Positions 9,910 through 18,419 of a stretch of 64,000 nucleotides of DNA are shown here, piece after piece (position 1 is the stretch's first letter; the number at the start of each line of letters is the position of its first letter). The notes under the pieces were generated by a model, which was not told the DNA's origin, did no database searches, and saw only the letters and a list, made by a program, of their open reading frames with translations. The stretch is from Prodigiosinella aquatilis (GTDB lineage Bacteria > Pseudomonadota > Gammaproteobacteria > Enterobacterales > Enterobacteriaceae). The stretch covers positions 3,286,001 to 3,350,000 of the forward strand of contig CP128857.1 in NCBI GenBank assembly GCA_030388725.1, in the 5' to 3' direction. The position numbers and the translations under genes were made by a program.

Positions 9910-10122
9910 AAATACTCCTGCTGATATTAAGAAGAGGGGTACGACTGATATGATTTGATTTCATTGTTAACTACATTATTACAACCAACAAACCAATAAG
10001 TAATAAAAATAGACGTTAACCACGTTTTATGGCGAGCTTTGCTGAATAAAAAACAAGATCAGGAATGAGGTATTGAAAAGAAGTTAAGAAAGGGGGAAAG
10101 CATCCCCCTGACAGGAAAGGAA

Positions 10123-10419
10123 TTAACGCAAACCTAACTGAAAAATCAACGTTTCAGCCTGGCAGCTGAAGATGAAATTCATGTCCAGTTTTACCCCACC
10201 TTCCACATCTGACAACGTGCTGCTAATGATGCAGGGGTCTGATTCTACCGCCCGCGCTTTATCCGACAACGCTTTTTGCATGGATTCTGCTTCAGCACGA
10301 GCAACAAATACATGGCTATAAGAGGCCGTACAGTCAGTGTTGTCTATCACCGTACCTACATCAACACAACAACAAGCAGCTGTTTCTTCGGCATGGCAAT
10401 TATTCATTACATTTGTCAT
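10123..10419 (-). CDS. yfcZ: DUF406 family protein YfcZ
   Basis: Small cytoplasmic protein (98 aa) of the YfcZ/YiiS family. It is recognised by the cysteine-rich N-terminus (TAACCCVDVGTVIDNTDCTASY) and the C-terminal IFSCQAETLIFQLGLR, both close to E. coli YfcZ. Function is unknown. The first ATG (10419) is preceded by AGGAG at a 9-base spacing, so I kept it, although the family often starts four residues later. It lies between fadI and the divergent fadL, as in E. coli. Confidence 0.9.
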   Translation of the reverse strand: MTNVMNNCHAEETAACCCVDVGTVIDNTDCTASYSHVFVARAEAESMQKALSDKARAVESDPCIISSTLSDVEGGVKLDMNFIFSCQAETLIFQLGLR

Positions 10420-10810
10420 CGCAAAACTCTCCTACGGCAATAACCTGACGGGCAGGCACGACCTAGATCGTAAAATGATATTTTCCAGCTCATTTTACTC
10501 GTCACTGAGAGATATCACTAGAACTTACTGGTCACAGGGATATTAAGTGAAACCAATCACATTTCTGGACGGCTTACCAAAAAAGAAAATGTAAATAAAC
10601 ATAAAGAAAGCTACCATTTTCGTTATATTTCGTTCGCTTTACGCATAATTTTGCTAACATTTTTAACATTTTAATAAAATATTCTTAGCTTTGTTTTTTA
10701 TATTTTTGCCACTGGGCCTACTCTGCTCACCCGTAGCCCTCCCTGAAGTGCGCATCCTTTGTTACATGTGCAACAGAATTAAATAACGAGCAGATGATGA
10801 GGTTTTGGTC
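10420..10810. other. yfcZ-fadL divergent intergenic region
   Basis: About 390 bases that must hold the yfcZ and fadL promoters. A short match to half of a FadR operator (ACTGGTC at 10527-10533) is present, but the second half is poor. The 120 bases before fadL are AT-rich. No coding signal was seen. Confidence 0.4.
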
Positions 10811-12067
10811 ATGAACAACCAGAAAAGCTCGCTAAAAAAATGGTCACTTGCTGCCGCTGTGACCATGATATCCACTAATGCTTCCGCTGCCGGTTTTCAA
10901 CTCAATGAATATTCATCATCAGGTCTCGGACGTGCTTTCTCTGGCGAAAGTGCCGTAGCTGATAACGCAACGTCCGGTAGCCGTAACCCTGCGACTATGA
11001 CGTTGTTTGATCGTCCAGCAATCTCTGGTGGCGTGACCTATATTAATCCTGATATCAATCTATCTGGCTCCAGTTCCAGTGGCCAGGATGCGGGGGCAAA
11101 AAACATTGCCCCACATGCCTGGGTGCCGAATCTCCATTTCATTATGCCGTTGAATGAGCAGTGGGCCGTAGGCGCTTCTGCCGTCACCTACTATGGTTTG
11201 TCGACTGAATTCAGTGACAATTACTCTGCAGGCTCAATCGGTGGCAAAACCGATTTGTCGACGTCGAACCTAAACCTCAGCGCCGCCTACCGGCTTAATA
11301 AACATTTCAGTTTTGGCCTGGGAATCGACGCCGTTTATGCCGACGCAAAAATCGTGCGTAATGCAGGTGAAATCGGACCGGCATTTGGTCTGAGTTCTTC
11401 TGCTGAAATCACCCGACTTGAAGGCAATGACTGGGGATATGGCTGGAACGCGGGCATCCTGTACGAGTTAGATCAAAACAATCGTTTCGGCTTTACGTAT
11501 CGATCAAAAGTAGATATTGATTTTGATGGCAAATTCAGCAGCGCCATTTCCACTGCGGGTGCAACAATACCTGGGAAATTAACTCTTAATCTGCCGGAAA
11601 TGTGGGAAGTCTCCGCTTACCACCGTGTAGCCCCAAAATGGGCGGTTCACTACAGCCTCACTTACACTGGCTGGAGTCATTTCCAACAACTGAAAGCCAC
11701 GGGTAGCAATGGACAAACGCTGTTTCTTAAAGATGAAAGTTTCCATGATGTCTACCGTATTGCGCTGGGAACGACCTATTACTTTGACGATAACTGGACG
11801 TTCCGCACCGGGATTGCCTATGACGATAGTCCGGTTCCTTCCGATAAACGCACTATCTCCATCCCCGATCAAGATCGTTTCTGGTTGAGTGCCGGTACCA
11901 CTTATGCGTTCAATAAAGATACGTCTGTCGACGTCGGGGTGTCTTACATGCATGGACAAAAAGTGAACATAACGGAACCGGGAGTGAGTGCGTCGTTACC
12001 TTCCTATAGTTTCACTTCCCAAGGCAAAGCCTGGCTTTATGGTGTCAACGTCAACTACAAATTCTGA
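10811..12067 (+). CDS. fadL: Long-chain fatty acid outer-membrane channel FadL
   Basis: Outer-membrane beta-barrel that passes long-chain fatty acids, the entry point for the FadIJ pathway next door. The signal peptide ends at ASA (about residue 26), and the mature protein starts AGFQLNEYSSSGLGRAFSGE, the typical plug-forming N-terminus; the NPATMT motif follows. The barrel ends in Phe (NVNYKF), as outer-membrane proteins do. I chose the ATG at 10811, preceded by GAGG, over an in-frame TTG two codons upstream. At 418 aa it is shorter than E. coli FadL (446), within the family range. Confidence 0.94.
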   Translation: MNNQKSSLKKWSLAAAVTMISTNASAAGFQLNEYSSSGLGRAFSGESAVADNATSGSRNPATMTLFDRPAISGGVTYINPDINLSGSSSSGQDAGAKNIAPHAWVPNLHFIMPLNEQWAVGASAVTYYGLSTEFSDNYSAGSIGGKTDLSTSNLNLSAAYRLNKHFSFGLGIDAVYADAKIVRNAGEIGPAFGLSSSAEITRLEGNDWGYGWNAGILYELDQNNRFGFTYRSKVDIDFDGKFSSAISTAGATIPGKLTLNLPEMWEVSAYHRVAPKWAVHYSLTYTGWSHFQQLKATGSNGQTLFLKDESFHDVYRIALGTTYYFDDNWTFRTGIAYDDSPVPSDKRTISIPDQDRFWLSAGTTYAFNKDTSVDVGVSYMHGQKVNITEPGVSASLPSYSFTSQGKAWLYGVNVNYKF

Positions 12068-12116
12068 TCACAGCCTTTAGGTCGCCATAATGTAGACAAT
12101 GCTCGTCATCCAAGAA

Positions 12117-12179
12117 ACCGGAATACCCAGGCAACGACCACGTTTGGCATCTACAGGAAACCAAACGTGGTATTCCGGT
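12117..12179. terminator. Two-tiered hairpin between convergent fadL and mlaA
   Basis: An inner 11-bp perfect stem, ACCACGTTTGG (12137-12147) with CCAAACGTGGT (12161-12171), is enclosed by an outer 8-bp stem, ACCGGAAT (12117-12124) with ATTCCGGT (12172-12179). A 12-base bulge is present on the left side only. No T run follows on either strand, so it is either a bidirectional RNA-stabilising or terminating structure or a palindromic repeat unit. Confidence 0.5.
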
Positions 12180-12277
12180 TCAAGTGAACGGCATCACGCA
12201 ACAGCAACCGTTCAGACTCGATAATTGCCAACCTCTCCGGTCCCGGCCAGGGCGCTCTGGAGAACAAACTGGCATAG

Positions 12278-13039
12278 TTATTTGCCTGAATCTATCTCAC
12301 TCAAGCTGCTTTCAATTGATTTCGCATTGGGATTCACCTGTGGCGTGAACTTACCATCATTAGCCAGGAAATTATTATGCTGGAAGTATGCATCGCGAAC
12401 AACCAGATAAGGATCTGACGAATTACGCAGCAAGCCATCGGAATCCAGCAACTGGGCCCGGCTTTCCAATCCTTCCAACATCCACTTCCCTGCCGACATC
12501 CAAAAAGTCAGATAGCTCAATGGCGGATAAAGCGTATCCACGACATCGCCACCATCTTCACGGATTGTCGCACTACCATACCCCGGCAAGACAATGTAAG
12601 GGCCATACCCCACATCATAATACCCGAGCGTGCTGCCGAAACGGAGTGGTTCGTCCTTCGCCAGTTTAGGATTCGCCATAGACGCCACATCAATAAAACC
12701 GCCCATTCCCAGCAAAGTGTTAAGAAAGAAACGGTTAAAATGCACCATCGCTCTATAAGGATTGCCTTCGATAAAATAGTTAATCATGGCAGCTGGCTCA
12801 GCCAGGTTGGTGAAAAAGTTATCAAGTCCGTTACGCGCAGGCTGCGGCAGATAATCACGCCAGACGACAGCGGCAGGACGAATCAGATAGGGATCCAGGA
12901 CATAATAGTTAAAGTTGAACATAGAACGGTTAAAGCCTTCAAAAGGGTCTGAACGCTGTGGTGGAGCAGACTCATTGGAACTGGCGCATCCGACGAGCAA
13001 TAAACTCGTCAATACCACTCCACTCAGGCGGAAATTCAT
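12278..13039 (-). CDS. mlaA: Outer-membrane lipid-asymmetry lipoprotein MlaA
   Basis: Outer-membrane lipoprotein (VacJ) that removes misplaced phospholipids from the outer leaflet and hands them to MlaC for return to the inner membrane. The lipobox LLLVGC puts the lipidated Cys at residue 18. The family core DPFEGFNRSMFNFNYYVLDP and the later VLPGYGSATIREDGGDVVD are present. Length is 253 aa, near the family norm. It converges with fadL, as in E. coli. Confidence 0.95.
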   Translation of the reverse strand: MNFRLSGVVLTSLLLVGCASSNESAPPQRSDPFEGFNRSMFNFNYYVLDPYLIRPAAVVWRDYLPQPARNGLDNFFTNLAEPAAMINYFIEGNPYRAMVHFNRFFLNTLLGMGGFIDVASMANPKLAKDEPLRFGSTLGYYDVGYGPYIVLPGYGSATIREDGGDVVDTLYPPLSYLTFWMSAGKWMLEGLESRAQLLDSDGLLRNSSDPYLVVRDAYFQHNNFLANDGKFTPQVNPNAKSIESSLSEIDSGK

Positions 13040-13930
13040 AATAGTTCTCCCTGATCATTTTCGTGTAGCCATTTGGCAGAAATGTGCATTTACTTTCTCA
13101 GTTAAGAATGGATTAAGAAAATAAAGTGATAGCCTTCCTAACAGTGTAACATTTTATTTCACCGCATCTACTTTGCCCGCAATCGCAGATACTTGATCTC
13201 ACTTCAGCGGCGGTGAAAATCAGGTCCGCAGGCCCATGATTTCAGTATGAGGATCCTGCTGTAACCAATTGTGTAGCGCTAGCGCCAAATGTGCGATTTC
13301 TTCACAATTGAGTGATTGGCATACATGTTTCCCGCTACATTTTTCTCAGCATGGTGCACTAATCAGACAGTTAAGCCGCGGCTCAGTAATATTTGTGCAG
13401 TAAATAGACGAAGCTCAGTAACCCTCAACCAAATCATAAAAGTGATAAGCAGTTTCCACCACTAAACGCTGGACGATACCTTAATGGTCATTCCCGCAAC
13501 GGCGTTAGACATGCATCTGGTCACTTTCATATTTTCTCACTTTTGAATTTTGTTGCCGAATTGTTCCGCGACGAGGTGGTTAGCACCATCCAGACCATGT
13601 CTGGCGCTACCACAAGACCCAGCCTACTGATTAGCATAGATACAAATTAGGCGCAGTGCTCCCATATCGAAAGTTTGTCACCACTTTTTGTGACAGTAAT
13701 AATACCACAGGTGACTATTGTCCGCTGTCAAAGGGTTACGTCTCATATTGGCGTATCAGGCAGCGAGGTTTACGGATGCAGAGGCATTGGATGTTGGCAA
13801 CCATGAACACTCAAATAACGACACCACCGCCAAAAGCGAAGAAAAATCCTATAAGAGAAAAATAATCACGACCGAGTGGTGGCGGATTGAGCAATCGAGC
13901 CGATAAGTGCTTATGATCAAGGCAGAATTG
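13040..13930. other. Noncoding stretch between mlaA and tRNA-Arg, with possible decayed coding sequence
   Basis: Nearly 900 bases without an intact gene. Read on the minus strand, 13236-13320 gives a coding-like stretch (CEEIAHLALALHNWLQQD) broken by stops on both sides, and 13430-13530 another (SNAVAGMTIKVSSS). Neither is recognisable. Because the site lies just before a tRNA-Arg(CCU) gene, which hosts integrated elements in other enterobacteria, these may be remains of an old insertion. No integrase is present. Confidence 0.35.
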
Positions 13931-13932
13931 AG

Positions 13933-13938
13933 TATAAT
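13933..13938 (+). promoter_or_regulatory. -10 element of the tRNA-Arg(CCU) promoter
   Basis: A perfect TATAAT lies 14 bases before the tRNA 5' end and is followed by a C-rich stretch (CCTCCC). The -35 region about 17 bases upstream is weak (CTTATG), so only the -10 box is claimed. Confidence 0.5.
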
Positions 13939-13951
13939 GGCCTCCCTTAAC

Positions 13952-14026
13952 GTCCCCATAGTTAAACGGATATAACAAGCCCCTCCTAAGGGCTAGTTGC
14001 AGGTTCGATTCCTGCTGGGGACACCA
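13952..14026 (+). tRNA. argW: tRNA-Arg, anticodon CCU
   Basis: A 75-base cloverleaf with encoded CCA. The acceptor stem GTCCCC pairs with GGGGAC, the anticodon arm AGCCC-CTCCTAA-GGGCT carries CCT (CCU in RNA), and the T arm contains GGTTCGATTCC. It is nearly identical to E. coli argW, which reads the rare AGG codon and also lies downstream of mlaA. The 3' end is a common integration target, but no duplicated 3' fragment was seen in the window. Confidence 0.97.
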
Positions 14027-14322
14027 AAACCACTTTCCACACATCCCATGGTGCATAAAATCACCAAGTAAAATAGAAACAACATCCCATTCAGTTCCAT
14101 AAAAGTCCATTACAGCCCAACTTTAATAGCCATAATTTGACTATCGATGAAACATGATTTATGAGCTTATCTACCCTTCGGATCACAGCGATCTTCTCAG
14201 TTCAGATGACGAAAAACCCCGTTTATAAACACATCGTTTTGTCGCGGGGATTTCCATATTAGCTCTCCTTTAATTCCGTCTTTCAACATGAAATGTGGTC
14301 ATTATCAGGAGAGCCAAAGATA

Positions 14323-15600
14323 TTATTTTTGAGAAGCGTCCAGGGCCTGTGAAATATCACCAATGATGTCTTCAATATTCTCGATACCAACAGAAATCCT
14401 GACTAAGTCTTCACTCACACCGGCGCGAGCCAACTCATCCGGGTTAAGCTGTCGGTGGGTTGTACTGGCAGGATGACAAGCCAGGGACTTGGTATCACCG
14501 ATATTAACCAGTCGTAAGATCATTTTTAATGCATCGATGAAATGTCCACCGGCATCTTTGCCCCCCTTTATTCCAAAACTTACAATCCCTGAAGCCTTGC
14601 CAGAAGTTATTTTTTCACAGTTCGACTTATAAGGACTGTCAGGAAGCGCGGCGTAGTTAACCCAGTTAACCAAAGGATGATTCTGAAGAAAAGCGGCTAA
14701 CGCCTGTGCATTGCTACAATGCTTCTCCATGCGAAGACTTAATGTTTCAAGCCCCTGGAGCAATAAAAAGGCGCTATGCGGCGAGAGTGCAGCACCCGTA
14801 CTACGCAGCGGTACGACACGGCAACGGCCTATATAAGCAGCAGGACCAAACGTTTCGGTATAAATCACGCCATGATAAGAAGGATCGGGTTCGCTCAATA
14901 AACGAAAGCGAGACTTATTGGCAACCCAATCGAACTTTCCTGAATCGATAATTATTCCGCCAATAGTCGTACCGTGTCCGCCAATATACTTAGTCAGTGA
15001 ATGAACCACGATATCGGCACCGTGTTCGAAAGGCCGGCACAATACAGGCGTTGCCACCGTATTATCCACGATCACGGGGACACCATGCCGGTGAGCAATT
15101 TGTGCAAGACGGGCAATATCGACAATGTTGCCTGCTGGGTTGCCGATAGATTCACAAAACAGTGCTTTCGTTCGATCGTCGATAAGCGATTCAAGCCCGT
15201 CAAAATCATCAAAGTTAGCCATCCGGACTTCAACGCCCTGACGCGGTAGCGTGTGTGCAAAGAAGTTATAAGTACCGCCATAGAGCTGGCTGGTACTGAC
15301 GATATTATCGCCAACTTCAGTCAATGCCTGTATGGAATAGGTGATGGCAGCCATACCAGAAGCAACCGCCAACGCACCGACACCACCTTCAATAGCGGCG
15401 AGCCTCTGTTCAAGCACGTCAGTCGTTGGATTCATAATACGGCTGTAGATGTTGCCTGCCACTTTTAGATCGAAAAGATCAGCGCCATGTTGAGTATCAT
15501 CAAAGGTGTAAGAGGTTGTCTGATAGATAGGTACAGCGGCCGATTTCGTGGTCGCTTCTGATACATATCCGTGGTGTAAAGCCAGCGATTCCAGTTTCAT
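14323..15600 (-). CDS. O-acetylhomoserine/O-acetylserine sulfhydrylase, MetY type
   Basis: PLP-dependent enzyme of the Cys/Met metabolism family, most like O-acetylhomoserine aminocarboxypropyltransferase, which makes homocysteine directly from sulfide. The PLP lysine is in VHSLTKYIGGHGT, and the family residues ASGMAAITY and YSRIMNPTTD are present. Length is 425 aa from the Met at 15600 (MKLESLALHHGY), which is typical; an earlier in-frame start at 15633 adds 11 atypical residues. Most enterobacteria use MetB/MetC instead, so this would be an alternative route. It stands alone, divergent from the acid phosphatase gene. Confidence 0.87.
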   Translation of the reverse strand: MKLESLALHHGYVSEATTKSAAVPIYQTTSYTFDDTQHGADLFDLKVAGNIYSRIMNPTTDVLEQRLAAIEGGVGALAVASGMAAITYSIQALTEVGDNIVSTSQLYGGTYNFFAHTLPRQGVEVRMANFDDFDGLESLIDDRTKALFCESIGNPAGNIVDIARLAQIAHRHGVPVIVDNTVATPVLCRPFEHGADIVVHSLTKYIGGHGTTIGGIIIDSGKFDWVANKSRFRLLSEPDPSYHGVIYTETFGPAAYIGRCRVVPLRSTGAALSPHSAFLLLQGLETLSLRMEKHCSNAQALAAFLQNHPLVNWVNYAALPDSPYKSNCEKITSGKASGIVSFGIKGGKDAGGHFIDALKMILRLVNIGDTKSLACHPASTTHRQLNPDELARAGVSEDLVRISVGIENIEDIIGDISQALDASQK

Positions 15601-15862
15601 AAAGTAGTCTCTATGTGTGATGTCAGTAGGCAATTCATCAGTAGAATACGATGTTATCTATAAAATTCGTTATAAATAAAAAGCATTACATTATATATCG
15701 TGGTAATTCCAGGCGAAAAACCGATGTGTTAATAAATAAAGTTTTCTCGTCATCTGAACTGAGTAAGGTGTGTAAAACTGGCATGAATAGCTTTACAGCC
15801 TATAGTCGTACTGATTTGATAAGTTTTATTTTTTATCAGGCAGAATACATACAGGAGAGACA

Positions 15863-16672
15863 ATGAGAAATTTGACCTTCAAGGCAGGGACACTGGTCGT
15901 ATTGCTGGCCTTAACCGGTTGTGTACAACAAGCGCAGCAGGAAGCACAGGCCACATTATCCAATCAGAGCGTGCTGGCACTTAACTGGTTCCAGGAATCA
16001 GGCGAATATCAGGCATTATGCTATCAAGCATTTAACGCCGCACGGAGTGCTTTTGATAATGCATCCGTCGCACCAGGCAAGAAGAAGGTTGTCGTAGTTG
16101 ACCTTGATGAAACCATGTTGGATAACAGTCTTTATAGCGGCTGGCAAGTCAAGCATGACCAACCTTTTGACAGTAAAAGCTGGTCAAAATGGATTCAAGC
16201 CAAACAGGCATCGGCTATTCCAGGCGCGGTGCAGTTCGCCAACTATGTTAATAGCCACGGCGGGAAGATGGTTTATATCTCAAACCGTCAACAATCAGAA
16301 TTTAATGATACCCGCGATAACATGATTAAATTGGGTTTCCCCGGTGTATCAGCACAAACTGTGTTGCTAAATACCGGGAATTCGAACAAGCAGGAACGCT
16401 TTAACACCGTCAAGTCAGCCGGAAACGATATCGTGTTGTATATCGGCGATAATCTGAATGATTTTGGCGCCGCCACTTACCATAAGGAAAATGCCAAGCG
16501 ACGTGAATTTGTCCGCCATAACCAGATCAAATTTGGCACACAGTTTATTGTGTTACCTAATCCCTTGTATGGCGACTGGGAAAGCGGTATGAGTAACGGC
16601 TATAACAAACTCACCCCGGCACAAAAATTACAGGTTCGGGATAAATCCATTCATTCCTGGTCAGGGCAGTAA
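15863..16672 (+). CDS. Class C acid phosphatase, lipoprotein e(P4) family
   Basis: HAD-superfamily phosphatase or 5'-nucleotidase anchored in the outer membrane. The lipobox LLALTGC puts the lipidated Cys at residue 20. The catalytic motif VVVVDLDETMLDNS (about 76-89) contains the DxD nucleophile pair, and the C-terminal IGDNLNDF holds the second acidic pair (the DDDD signature). Length is 269 aa, normal for the family. In Haemophilus the homologue hydrolyses NMN and nucleotides for NAD uptake; the substrate here is not shown. The ribosome binding site is GGAGAG, 5 bases before the ATG. A strong terminator follows. Confidence 0.92.
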   Translation: MRNLTFKAGTLVVLLALTGCVQQAQQEAQATLSNQSVLALNWFQESGEYQALCYQAFNAARSAFDNASVAPGKKKVVVVDLDETMLDNSLYSGWQVKHDQPFDSKSWSKWIQAKQASAIPGAVQFANYVNSHGGKMVYISNRQQSEFNDTRDNMIKLGFPGVSAQTVLLNTGNSNKQERFNTVKSAGNDIVLYIGDNLNDFGAATYHKENAKRREFVRHNQIKFGTQFIVLPNPLYGDWESGMSNGYNKLTPAQKLQVRDKSIHSWSGQ

Positions 16673-16680
16673 ATATAATC

Positions 16681-16712
16681 AAAAAGGCCGTATGCTACCT
16701 ACGGCCTTTTTA
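16681..16712 (+). terminator. Rho-independent terminator of the acid phosphatase gene
   Basis: AAAAAGGCCGTA pairs with TACGGCCTTTTT around a 7-base loop (TGCTACC), ending in a T run. The flanking A run makes it usable on both strands, serving the convergent ygfF gene as well. Confidence 0.9.
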
Positions 16713-16763
16713 TATTACCGTTTCTCTAGCTGGTTTACTGCGGGACACCATTTAGCGCGATGC

Positions 16764-17510
16764 CTATTTCCCACCAGCCAGATCGATAAAACTCCCGGTG
16801 ACATAAGAAGCCTCATCAGACAGCAACCAGGCTATCGCTTGTGCGACCTCGACAGGCTGACCGCCGCGTTTCATCGGCAGATTATCTTTTATCCTATCGA
16901 CGCGGGTGGCTTCTCCACCATCAGCATGCATTTCGGTATAAATAAATCCAGGACGAATGGCATTAACCCGTATTCCTTGCCCGGCAACTTCCTGCGACAA
17001 GCCGATCGTCAGAGTATCAATTGCCCCTTTCGAAGCAGCATAATCAACATATTCATGTGGCGAACCCAGCCGGGATGCAGCAGATGATACATTGACAATG
17101 GCACCGCCCTGCCCGCCATGTCTGAAGGACATACGTTTGACAGCTTCACGTGCACAGAGAAAACTCCCCACTACATTGGTGGCAAATATCGCGTTCAGAC
17201 GATCAGCATTCACCTGCTCAATGGTTGCCTGTGGTTTAAGGATCCCGGCATTGTTCACCAAACCAGACAGGCACCCCAGATCTTTGTCGGTTTGTCGGAA
17301 CAGTTCCAGCACCTGTTCTTCATCTGCGATGTCAGTCTGAACAGCGATAGCTTTACCACCTTTATGACAAATAGCCGAAATAACCTCTTGAGCGCTGTCT
17401 TTACGAGTATGGTAACCAATACAGATTTTATGCCCTTTGTCAGCGAGATAGAGTGCTGTTGCGCGACCGATACCACGAGATCCCCCGGTAATCAGGGTAA
17501 TTTTATCCAT
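16764..17510 (-). CDS. ygfF: Short-chain dehydrogenase/reductase, YgfF type
   Basis: Classical SDR of 248 aa. The NAD(P)-binding motif TGGSRGIG lies at residues 8-15, NNAG at about 86-89, the catalytic Ser in NVSSAASRLGSP, and the YxxxK pair in YVDYAASKGAID. The C-terminus SYVTGSFIDLAGGK and much of the body are very close to E. coli YgfF, whose substrate is unknown. It is a single gene, converging on the acid phosphatase. Confidence 0.88.
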   Translation of the reverse strand: MDKITLITGGSRGIGRATALYLADKGHKICIGYHTRKDSAQEVISAICHKGGKAIAVQTDIADEEQVLELFRQTDKDLGCLSGLVNNAGILKPQATIEQVNADRLNAIFATNVVGSFLCAREAVKRMSFRHGGQGGAIVNVSSAASRLGSPHEYVDYAASKGAIDTLTIGLSQEVAGQGIRVNAIRPGFIYTEMHADGGEATRVDRIKDNLPMKRGGQPVEVAQAIAWLLSDEASYVTGSFIDLAGGK

Positions 17511-17637
17511 TATTTTCCGACCTTGAATATCAGAGAAGATACGGCGATAAGTAAACCAGTTTAAAAGGAGGGGGGCACGCCGGGATAGAAAAGGAGACGA
17601 TCACAGGAGACGCGGAACGTCTCCCCAGACAATGTGA

Positions 17638-18204
17638 TCAAGGTACGATTTTTTCGGCAAATTCAGCCAGACGTTGCAGCCCATATTCCCACGGACCGAA
17701 ACCGGACTCCGCGTTGATATGCCCCCCTTCGCCAACATCCACCAGTTCACTACCCCAAGCCTTCGCCCAGTATTTTGCGCGGGAAAACGTCATTACCGGA
17801 TCATTATGGCTGGCAAATACCAAACTGGGCACTGTTAGCAAATCTGGATGAATACGATCTTCAATTTCAAAACGCATAGGTTCCGCAGGTGCTACCAACA
17901 TCACCCCGACAATGCCTTCTATTTTCTGCTGCACGACATAGCAGGAAGCCAGTGCCCCAAAGCTGTGACCGACTAAAATCACCGGCTGGGTACAGGCCGA
18001 CAGCTCACGGCGAATCGCCGACACCCAGCGGTCAAGATCTGCCTGATACCACTCTTTCTGACGAATACGCTGCCAGAAAGGGAATCGTCGTTCCCAACAG
18101 CTTTGCCAGTGTTCGTCATCACTGTCACGTAATCCCGGCACCAATAGCATCGTTAAGCGTTGGTCAATTTCCGCCAGCCGCAGGTCCACTTCTGTTTTCT
18201 GCAT
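17638..18204 (-). CDS. RBBP9/YdeN-family alpha/beta serine hydrolase
   Basis: Small serine hydrolase. The family N-terminal motif (MLLVPGLRDSDDEHWQ), the nucleophile elbow GHSFG and the C-terminal DVGEGGHINAESGFGPW, with the catalytic His, are all present; the Asp is in SHNDPVM. Natural substrates of the family are unknown. The start is uncertain: 18204 (MQKTEVDLRL) gives 188 aa, the usual size, while the frame stays open to a GTG at 18267. It lies alone between ygfF and dbpA. Confidence 0.85.
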   Translation of the reverse strand: MQKTEVDLRLAEIDQRLTMLLVPGLRDSDDEHWQSCWERRFPFWQRIRQKEWYQADLDRWVSAIRRELSACTQPVILVGHSFGALASCYVVQQKIEGIVGVMLVAPAEPMRFEIEDRIHPDLLTVPSLVFASHNDPVMTFSRAKYWAKAWGSELVDVGEGGHINAESGFGPWEYGLQRLAEFAEKIVP

Positions 18205-18419
18205 CAGGCTCAGTTTCTCCCTGTTGATTAACTGTATGAATGGAGTGGGCATAACAGCTTGACTCACTTAGCCACACGGCATCACCGTCGAACGGGCCTC
18301 ATCCTCTTGTGCCGACTCCATTTTGTTAACATCCGGTAGCAACATTGTTCCAGACATAAGTTACCAGCCTACCACGTGATTATCGATTTGTATCGGGCTT
18401 ATACAAGCGGATATCAGCT

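Noticed and set aside
10520..10545. FadR operator upstream of fadL
   Set aside because: Only the half site ACTGGTC is convincing; the second half does not match, so it is mentioned but not called.
14205..14260. Terminator-like CCCCG/CGGGG pair upstream of the MetY gene end
   Set aside because: The arms are short and separated by about 30 bases with poor pairing, so it was not called.
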